In this document: piece by piece, positions 57,857 to 64,000 of the stretch | Numbering within the stretch: the first letter of the stretch is position 1 | Layout: the number at the start of each line of letters is the position of its first letter | Origin: Adiantum capillus-veneris | Taxonomy: Eukaryota; Streptophyta; Polypodiopsida; Polypodiales; Pteridaceae | Reading direction: 5' to 3' | Length of the DNA: 64,000 nt | Assembly: GCA_014529385.2 (NCBI GenBank) | Contig: CM043955.1 | Location: 154,163,640-154,227,639 of the forward strand | The notes under the pieces: generated by a model | Databases searched by the model: none | The model's input: the letters and a program-made list of their open reading frames with translations, nothing else | What the model was told of the DNA's origin: nothing | Position numbers and translations under genes: made by a program

Positions 57857-58322
57857 TGGATGAATGAGTATGAAGGATTTTCTAACTGGACGACAGAAGA
57901 AGAAGAGCTCCAAGCACAACTAGACGAACTCCGCATCTCCATCGAAGCTCGAGTGCCAGGCGTAACGGTAATCGATTTGAAATGGGAGAGTCAACCAACG
58001 CGCCAAACCTAGTGGATATACACAGGCCAAGTGCCAAGAAGAAGAAGGAGAAGGTGGAAACCATGTCCGCAACCTACAACCAAACAACAACAACAAAATG
58101 GAAGGAGCTCTGCACAATAGAGAATCAACACTATTCTACTTTGAGAATCGGGTAACTCAAGTCACCGAGGTAATTATCATAGTCAGGTTTCAAGTCGCAC
58201 CTGATGCTGCAGCACAGATAACAGAAGCATTGGCTCACACTCTCACTAGAGAAACTAGGGATCTACTGAGTTTGTTTCAGGAAAGAATACCACCCTCTCC
58301 TACAAGCTTGGACAGTGACTAA
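57857..58322 (+). pseudogene. Leader ORFs 1 and 2 of Gypsy element 2
   Basis: 57857-58012 (EYEGFSNWTTEEEELQAQL) matches the first leader ORF of element 1. 58098-58322 contains IVRFQVAPDAAAQ, which resembles VGFQVAPGFSTST in element 1. About 1.35 kb separates LTR and gag in element 1 but only about 0.85 kb here, since the 154-codon ORF region of element 1 is absent. Function unknown. Confidence 0.5.
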
Positions 58323-58339
58323 GCACCTCTAAGCTTCAC

Positions 58340-58558
58340 ATGAATCAGGACAACCTACCTCAAGACAGATCACACATACCAACACGTGTACGCTCAATCA
58401 AGGTAATATTAGACTTGAAGATTCACTACCAGCACGTCATTGACACCATGCCGGGTGGGGAGCGGTTTTTTGAGGTTCTGGCATCAGATCAGCCATTTGT
58501 TTTACCTTTGGTACAAGGAAATGTACCGTTTGAAGTTTTAATCTATGTCCTAGTATAA
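58340..58558 (+). CDS. Conserved small leader ORF upstream of gag (72 codons)
   Basis: Starts ATG at 58340 and ends TAA at 58558, 80 bases before gag. The peptide aligns with the 43562-43786 ORF of element 1: RVRSIKVILDLKIHYQ versus RIQSIKVILDRKMFYQ, and PFEVLIYVLV versus SFDVVIFILV at the stop. DNA and peptide are far more diverged here than in gag-pol, yet the frame, length and C-terminus are held, which suggests a real product. No family recognised; no catalytic motif visible. Could be a leader peptide or the last exon of a spliced protein. Confidence 0.5.
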   Translation: MNQDNLPQDRSHIPTRVRSIKVILDLKIHYQHVIDTMPGGERFFEVLASDQPFVLPLVQGNVPFEVLIYVLV

Positions 58559-58638
58559 TAGGGTATACACGCCTCCTTGTAAAGAAGAAAAAATTTTGCA
58601 AGTTAAGAAGTGTGTCTTTCTAGCTCTCTCTCAGTAAT

Positions 58639-59955
58639 CATGGCAAGTGTAGCATTTCCAACCTTTACTGGTAAGGTGGGCGAGGATGCTGAGACTTTCT
58701 AGACAACTTGGAAATAGCATGTGTCATCTCTGCGAGAGATGATGATGCTTCGCGCTTGCGCATCTTCCCACTTCTAACGAAGGTGGAGGCAAGATCATGG
58801 TACAATGCCTTGGCACAAGAAACCAAGGAATGGTGGGACTTATTAAGGGTAGCCTTTGTCAAGCGTTTTGGAGAGGGCACAACATCAGAGAAACTATGGC
58901 AATTGTTGACAGAGTTGAAGCAGGACAGTATGCTGGAATACGCATCATATGAGTCAAAGTTTGTAGATTTATGGGGGCGATGGGTTGCATCGCTAAGAGA
59001 GGATGAGGGGGCACCTGATTTCCTAAAGAAGGATCGGTTTGTGGCTGGGTTATGGCCAACTCTTAAAGAGAAGGTGAAGGGAAGGTTTCCTGCTACGTAT
59101 GAGCTAGCAGTTGAAGTGGCCCGCCTTAAAGACAAGAAGTTGCGCCTACAAGCCAGGAATATCAATGAAGAGGAAGCCGTTAGGACCCCACCACCTCTAG
59201 CACCACCTACAACAGTCGCCCAGAGGATTCAACCACAAGAAACAATTGAAGATCAGCAAGACCTGCTCAACCGAATCACCAATCAACTTGAGAATCTCTC
59301 AGTCCATTTGATACAACAAGGGCATGCACACAATCGCAACCAAGAGCAAGGGAGAGGACAACGAAGGCAAAACCAAGAATACCACTGCTACAATTGTGGG
59401 GAGGATGGTCATGGCATGTACTACTGTCCACAACCAAGGAGGTAGAATTTCAACAGAGGAGCCGGACAAAACCAGGTTTCACCACCAAGAGCAAGACCAC
59501 CACCACCGAGGGCACCACGACAAGCACCACCCATGCAAATCTTACAACCACCGATTCAACCACAACCACCACAACCTCTCATTCCACCCTTACCCCCACC
59601 ACCAGTTGGCAATCAAACAGTAAGCGTCATCAATCTTGAAGGTAAGGGAAAGGAGAAAGTGGAGGAGGATAAGACCAAGGTTAAAGGAGTAGATGCCATT
59701 GGGGTAAAACGCGCTAGGCATGGTGAATCTTCTCAAAAGGAAGAAAAGATGAAGAATAAAGGGGAATCTAGCAAAGAGCCGTCCAAGTCATGACGTAAAA
59801 TTGACATTGTAGATTTCTCTTTGGGTGAATGTTCTAAACCATATGATTTGGTTCAAGATGTTTCTGTGCAGGGCCCAAAAATCACCTGGCCCCAGTTACT
59901 CCACCTAGCACCTAGGGTGAGGAGACAATGGACAAAGATGGGTAACACAAGGTGA
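58639..59955 (+). pseudogene. Gypsy element 2 gag and linker, broken
   Basis: Same gag as element 1 from the ATG at 58639. A one-base deletion near 58690 (GATGCTGAGAC versus GATGCTGCAGAC) shifts the frame to a stop, and the true frame is open again from 58708. It keeps all knuckle residues (CYNCGEDGHGMYYC). In-frame stops TAG 59443-59445 (CAG in element 1), TGA 59791-59793 (CGA in element 1) and TGA 59953-59955 separate gag from pol. All three fit C-to-T type changes, as expected from methylated-cytosine decay. Confidence 0.9.
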
Positions 59956-60012
59956 CCAAAGCCAAAGATAGCTGGGGCTATCTCTGGGAGGAATCTAGAC
60001 GACATACTACCA

Positions 60013-63000
60013 GTGATGGATGCTTACATCAAAGGGCAACACATCTCCAATATCTACATCGATGGTGGCGCACAAATATGCGTCATGAGTGAAAAAATGA
60101 TGCACCGTTTGGGTTTAGAGGTGAGTCGGCCGGCACCATGCCGAGCCAAAATGGCAAATAATTTAAAAGTTCAATGTGTTGGTGTCATAAATGTAGTTAG
60201 GATAAAGGCATTCAACACCGAGGTAGATGTGGACATCTTTGTCATGCAACACAAAGGGGAGGGCTATCCTATCATTCTAGGGAGGCCTTGGCTTATGGCT
60301 ATGAGAGCTAAGCAGGACTGGGACACCAGCATAATCCAGATGAAGGATGCAAAAGGGAGGCCAATACTTTACGACATGAAGATAGGTCAACAACGCGACA
60401 TGGATCTAGAAACCTCCGAGGATGATTTTTCTAGTGGTGAATCTTCAACCGCTTCAGAGGAGGAGTCAACAGTGAGTGAAGAAAGTGACAGTAGCATTGA
60501 GGTGATGGGGATCATTCTCAAGGACCCTAAGAAGATGGAGCAACCTGATGCCTCATCATCAAGCCAAGGGGAGAAACCAGGTATACAACCTCTGGTAGAA
60601 GCAAGTAAGCTACATCAAATGCTCTCTAGTGAGTTGTGTGGGAAGGAGCGTGAAGATTATATTTTGATGCTAAGTAATTTTACCACATTGTTCATTGATG
60701 AATATGATAAAATCACTGGCATCACAGTAGTTCAACATCACATTAAGCTCAAGGAGGGAAGTAAACCTGTAGTGCAGAAGTTCAGGCGGCTAGGAGTAAT
60801 TCAACAAGACGCCCTACTCAAAGAGGTGAGGAAATTGCTAGAAGCCGGTTTTATCTATCCTGTTGAAGACTCAGAGTGGGTTTCTCCAGTGGTAGTCACA
60901 CCAAAGAAGAATGGTAAGTGGAGGGTTTGTGTTGATTACAAGCCTCTTAATGCAACCACAAAGAGGGACCATTTTCCTCTTCCTTTTCAAGACGAAATAC
61001 TCAATGAGGTAGCAGGACATGAGCGCTACATGGTATGTGATGGCTACTCAGGCTACTTCCAAATTAGCATCGCTGAAGAAGATCAAAAGAAGACAACCTT
61101 CATCACACCATGGGGATGTTTTGCTTACAGAGTTATGCCCTTTGGTCTCACTAATGCTCCAGCCACTTTTCAGCGATATGTGAAATTTGTTTTTCAGCCA
61201 TTCTTTGGAAAATCAATCCGTGTTTTTATTGATGACTTTTGCATCTATAGCTCTCGCTCTCTTCATTTGGAGAAAGTTTATGAAGGTCTAGCTAGGCTAC
61301 AAGCTTTGGGTGGCCAACTCAATGTGGAGAAATGCCACATTGGTGAAAGCAAGGTTACTCTTCTTGGCCATGTGATCTCGGCCAACGGCATTGAAGCTGA
61401 CCCAAGCAAGGTTCAAGCCTTGGTGGCTTTGACCTCTCCCACCACAACAAAGCAATTGGTCTCTTTTCTTCAAAAGGTGAGGTATTTGAGTAGGTTCATT
61501 CACTTGCTCTCCCAAGTGGTTCTCCCTTTACAACAAGTTACCCATCAAGAGATCTTCACTTGGAGTGAAGAAAATGAACAACAATTCAATGAGGTAAAAC
61601 AAATTCTAGCTTCACTTCCCACCATAGCACCTCCAAAGTGGGACGAGCCATTTTATGTAAACCCTAGTGTTGGCAATGACACACTTGGGGCTGTATTGAT
61701 GCAAAAGGATCCTCAAACTTCTTTCATGCGTCCTATCTACTTCTCTAGTCGAATGATGATCCCATCAGAAAAGGGATACACGGCAGTGGAGCACATGGTG
61801 CTTGCATTAATGTTTGCTACCACCAAATTTCACTCTTATTTATTGTCTAGACCATTCATAATCTTAACAATGGAAGAATTATTTTCTTATGTAATGCAGC
61901 ACATGGATGTTTCTTCTAGGATTTCCAAATGGCTCACAAGGCTACAAGAGTTTGACTACACAATGCAAGTGGAGAACTCCACAAGGGCCAGTCTAGGAGG
62001 TATTCTCACTCATCGCCACTATGAAAAGAAGCTAAAGATAAAGCCAAATGATCAAGATATTACACCCGTGCTGGAAGTCCCTAAGGTAGAGGAGGCTCAC
62101 TCTCTTTTCTTTGATGGAGCCTACAAGAGGAAAGTGGACAAAGCTGCAGCAGGCATTGTCATCTTCAACGAGAAAGGGGACAAGGTTTTCTCCATTGGGA
62201 ATCTCTTGGATTCTTACTCTAACAATGAGGTAGAATATGCAGCTTTAACTCTTGGGTTAGAGTGGTGTGTGACACAGGGCATTCAACGGTTAAATGTATT
62301 TGGTGATGCCATGCTTTTAATAAAACAAATACAAGGAACTTGGGCTTGTAAAAATCATATCTTGCTAGGCCATTTGTGCAAAGTCAAGGAACTTTTAGGG
62401 AAATTTGAAGTTGTACAATTACATCATGTCCCTCGAGCAAAAAATCAAGAAGCAGATGCTCTAGCTAGAGAGAAGTTGCAAGATGTTTCAGTGATGGGTG
62501 CTATCAAGTTGAAGCTGCCTCTCTTCCAAGGTAGCGATGCTATGCCTGACATCATGAGTTTCTTGGACACAGGAGAGTGTCCTAAGGATCTTACTAAGGG
62601 CCAAAAGCAGTGGCTTGTGCGCAAGGCAACAAAATACCGCCTTATCAATGACGACCTCTATTGCAAGGGTAAGGATCAAATTCTTAGGCGTGTACCTCTC
62701 TCTAGAGAGATCACTGAAATCATTTCAAGTTGCCATGATGGTGTTTGCGGAGGACACTTTGCACTTGACATCACTAGTAGAAAGATTCTACAAGCCGGGT
62801 TTGTATGGCCTAGTCTACATAGGGATGTGCATCATTGGTGTAAAACATGCAAGGAATGTCAAAAGGCAGGGGATAGGAGGCTCACATATGAGCCACAGAC
62901 TCCTATAATCTCATATGGACCATTTGAGAAATGGGGAATTGATGCTATTGGGCCTTTGCCAAGGAGCCAATCAGGTAAATTTTATATCATCATGGGTGTG

Positions 63001-63873
63001 GACTACATGACCAGGTGGGCTGAAGCAGTTGCCACCACCCGAATTACAGCTAAGGAAGTGGCTAAGTTCGTAGTTGAAAACATTTGTTGCCGTTTTGGCA
63101 CTCCTCTTGAAATAATTTCTGACAAGGGACCAGGTTTTAGAGGAGACCTTGTAGGAGAGCTAATGGAGAAGTTAGGTATCTCACGACGACACTCAACTCC
63201 CTACTACCCACAATGCAATGGTTTGGTGGAAAAGGTAAATGGTATGATCTGCAAGATCATCACTAAGCATGTAAACAATCACAAAAGTGATTGGGACAAG
63301 CATCTTATGGCTGCACTTTGGGCTTATCGCACTTCATTTCGCACATCCCTTGGGTTCACACCATATCACTTGGTGTTTGGTAAGAAAGCCATTTTACCCA
63401 TTGAAGTACAATTGGCTAGTCTCAGGGTGCTAGCTGGGCAGGTGGAACGTCCTAATGCTCATCTCCACAACCACATTCTTGATCTAGAGAGGCTTCAACT
63501 AGACAGAGAAGATGCTATCAACTATTATGCAGCACAGGCAGAGCAACGTCGACTTACCTTCAACAAGGGACTTAGGGCAAAAGGTCTCAAGAAAGGTATG
63601 TTGGTCCTATGGTATGATAACAGGTTTGACACTAGGAAGGATAAAAAGTTTTCACCCAGATGGGAAGGGCCATTTGTCATTAGAAAGCGCTACGCCAATG
63701 GCAGTTACCGATTGATGGATGCAGATGGTAGGCTCCACAAAACACGTGTCAATGGATGGAGGTTGAAGCAATACTTTTTGAGATTTGATCAAACACCTAT
63801 GATGGAAATCCCCGAGGAGGGAGACTCCTCCACCTCAATTGAAGAAGAATCAGGTACAACGCTAGAGGCATGA
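60013..63873 (+). CDS. Gypsy element 2 pol: protease, RT, RNase H, Tat-type RNase H, integrase
   Basis: Uninterrupted 1,286-codon frame, continuous with gag but for the stops before it. Residues: retropepsin D17 (YIDGGAQ); RT about 265-430 with FIDDF (D407, D408); first RNase H, degenerate, with NPSV in place of the catalytic TDAS; second RNase H with D701 (FFDGA), E741 (NNEVEY), D765 (FGDAM) and D815 (QEADALA), all four acidic residues kept; integrase with an HHCC finger (GGH, then CKTCKEC) and D977, D1037, E1073 (DX35E). It ends with a GPF-type domain (KFSPRWEGPFVI), and I see no chromodomain. Dual RNase H places it near the plant Tat lineage. Expression as a polyprotein would need the upstream stops bypassed. 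Confidence 0.95.
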   Translation: MMDAYIKGQHISNIYIDGGAQICVMSEKMMHRLGLEVSRPAPCRAKMANNLKVQCVGVINVVRIKAFNTEVDVDIFVMQHKGEGYPIILGRPWLMAMRAKQDWDTSIIQMKDAKGRPILYDMKIGQQRDMDLETSEDDFSSGESSTASEEESTVSEESDSSIEVMGIILKDPKKMEQPDASSSSQGEKPGIQPLVEASKLHQMLSSELCGKEREDYILMLSNFTTLFIDEYDKITGITVVQHHIKLKEGSKPVVQKFRRLGVIQQDALLKEVRKLLEAGFIYPVEDSEWVSPVVVTPKKNGKWRVCVDYKPLNATTKRDHFPLPFQDEILNEVAGHERYMVCDGYSGYFQISIAEEDQKKTTFITPWGCFAYRVMPFGLTNAPATFQRYVKFVFQPFFGKSIRVFIDDFCIYSSRSLHLEKVYEGLARLQALGGQLNVEKCHIGESKVTLLGHVISANGIEADPSKVQALVALTSPTTTKQLVSFLQKVRYLSRFIHLLSQVVLPLQQVTHQEIFTWSEENEQQFNEVKQILASLPTIAPPKWDEPFYVNPSVGNDTLGAVLMQKDPQTSFMRPIYFSSRMMIPSEKGYTAVEHMVLALMFATTKFHSYLLSRPFIILTMEELFSYVMQHMDVSSRISKWLTRLQEFDYTMQVENSTRASLGGILTHRHYEKKLKIKPNDQDITPVLEVPKVEEAHSLFFDGAYKRKVDKAAAGIVIFNEKGDKVFSIGNLLDSYSNNEVEYAALTLGLEWCVTQGIQRLNVFGDAMLLIKQIQGTWACKNHILLGHLCKVKELLGKFEVVQLHHVPRAKNQEADALAREKLQDVSVMGAIKLKLPLFQGSDAMPDIMSFLDTGECPKDLTKGQKQWLVRKATKYRLINDDLYCKGKDQILRRVPLSREITEIISSCHDGVCGGHFALDITSRKILQAGFVWPSLHRDVHHWCKTCKECQKAGDRRLTYEPQTPIISYGPFEKWGIDAIGPLPRSQSGKFYIIMGVDYMTRWAEAVATTRITAKEVAKFVVENICCRFGTPLEIISDKGPGFRGDLVGELMEKLGISRRHSTPYYPQCNGLVEKVNGMICKIITKHVNNHKSDWDKHLMAALWAYRTSFRTSLGFTPYHLVFGKKAILPIEVQLASLRVLAGQVERPNAHLHNHILDLERLQLDREDAINYYAAQAEQRRLTFNKGLRAKGLKKGMLVLWYDNRFDTRKDKKFSPRWEGPFVIRKRYANGSYRLMDADGRLHKTRVNGWRLKQYFLRFDQTPMMEIPEEGDSSTSIEEESGTTLEA

Positions 63874-63884
63874 ATACCTCTAGC

Positions 63885-63900
63885 CTTAGGGGGAGGGCTA
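63885..63900 (+). promoter_or_regulatory. Polypurine tract of Gypsy element 2
   Basis: CTTAGGGGGAGGGCTA lies between the pol stop and the LTR start; primes plus-strand synthesis. Confidence 0.75.
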
Positions 63901-63901
63901 A

Positions 63902-64000
63902 TGAGGAAAGCTTTTCCATGCATGGGAACCCCCCCATATATTTTTGCCCTTTTATCAAAATATTTCCCATTATATAAGTTACTTTTGATTTTTTTTCTTC
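63902..64000 (+). mobile_element. LTR-E, 3' LTR of Gypsy element 2 (first 99 bp)
   Basis: Begins TGAGGAAAGCTTTTCCATGC, nearly the same as the LTR-C start at 52754. Continues beyond the window. Confidence 0.92.

Overview
This is nuclear DNA of a land plant. It is AT-rich and dense in microsatellites. It carries Copia LTR elements primed by initiator-methionine tRNA (TGGTATCAGAGC), Gypsy elements with a second, Tat-type RNase H, an old LINE family, a hAT relic and broken plant-type kinases. The mix would suit a seed-free plant such as a fern, but the sequence does not prove this. I found no intact host gene, no tRNA or rRNA and no CRISPR. Almost everything is a mobile element or a decayed gene.

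Layout. 1-1425: minus-strand Copia 5' end (LTR, primer site, broken gag). 1527-3611: hAT transposase with five stop codons. 3826-9830: minus-strand pseudogene reading as a protein kinase followed by a RING-H2 finger, split by a complete 3,086-bp Copia deletion derivative (5777-8862) with a GCATC target duplication. 9831-11500: non-coding tandem repeats and a run of hairpins sharing a core. 11560-13145: second Copia relic ending inside a LINE fragment. 13146-16660: LINE fragments, two MITE-like elements and a GC-rich AGC kinase pseudogene.

16849-27821 is the most unusual block. A five-exon plus-strand gene (A; coiled coil, acidic region, FCP1/NIF-type phosphatase fold) converges on a minus-strand gene (B) that resembles an uncharacterised family of transposase-like proteins. 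Each gene has a gap filled by tandem arrays of about 21 bp built on the palindrome TATGCTAATTAGCATA or a one-base variant. A diverged Gypsy-type LTR sits in gene B. I infer that A and B may be one large two-gene DNA transposon, now decayed.

28000-37660: a 52-unit (GA) tract, LINE pieces, a zinc-knuckle fragment, a non-autonomous LTR element (31610-34402) carrying a long orphan ORF and an extra inverted LTR, an unrecognised multi-exon gene relic and microsatellites. 37662-64000: a nest of one Gypsy family. A 10.2-kb segment is tandemly duplicated. One element has truncated pol. A second has a continuous 1,286-codon protease-RT-RNase H-RNase H-integrase frame but a broken gag. Two solo LTRs lie 29 bp apart inside one LINE, and that LINE is fused to a truncated 5' LTR. 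Order of events can be read from target duplications and from reading frames that rejoin across insertions.
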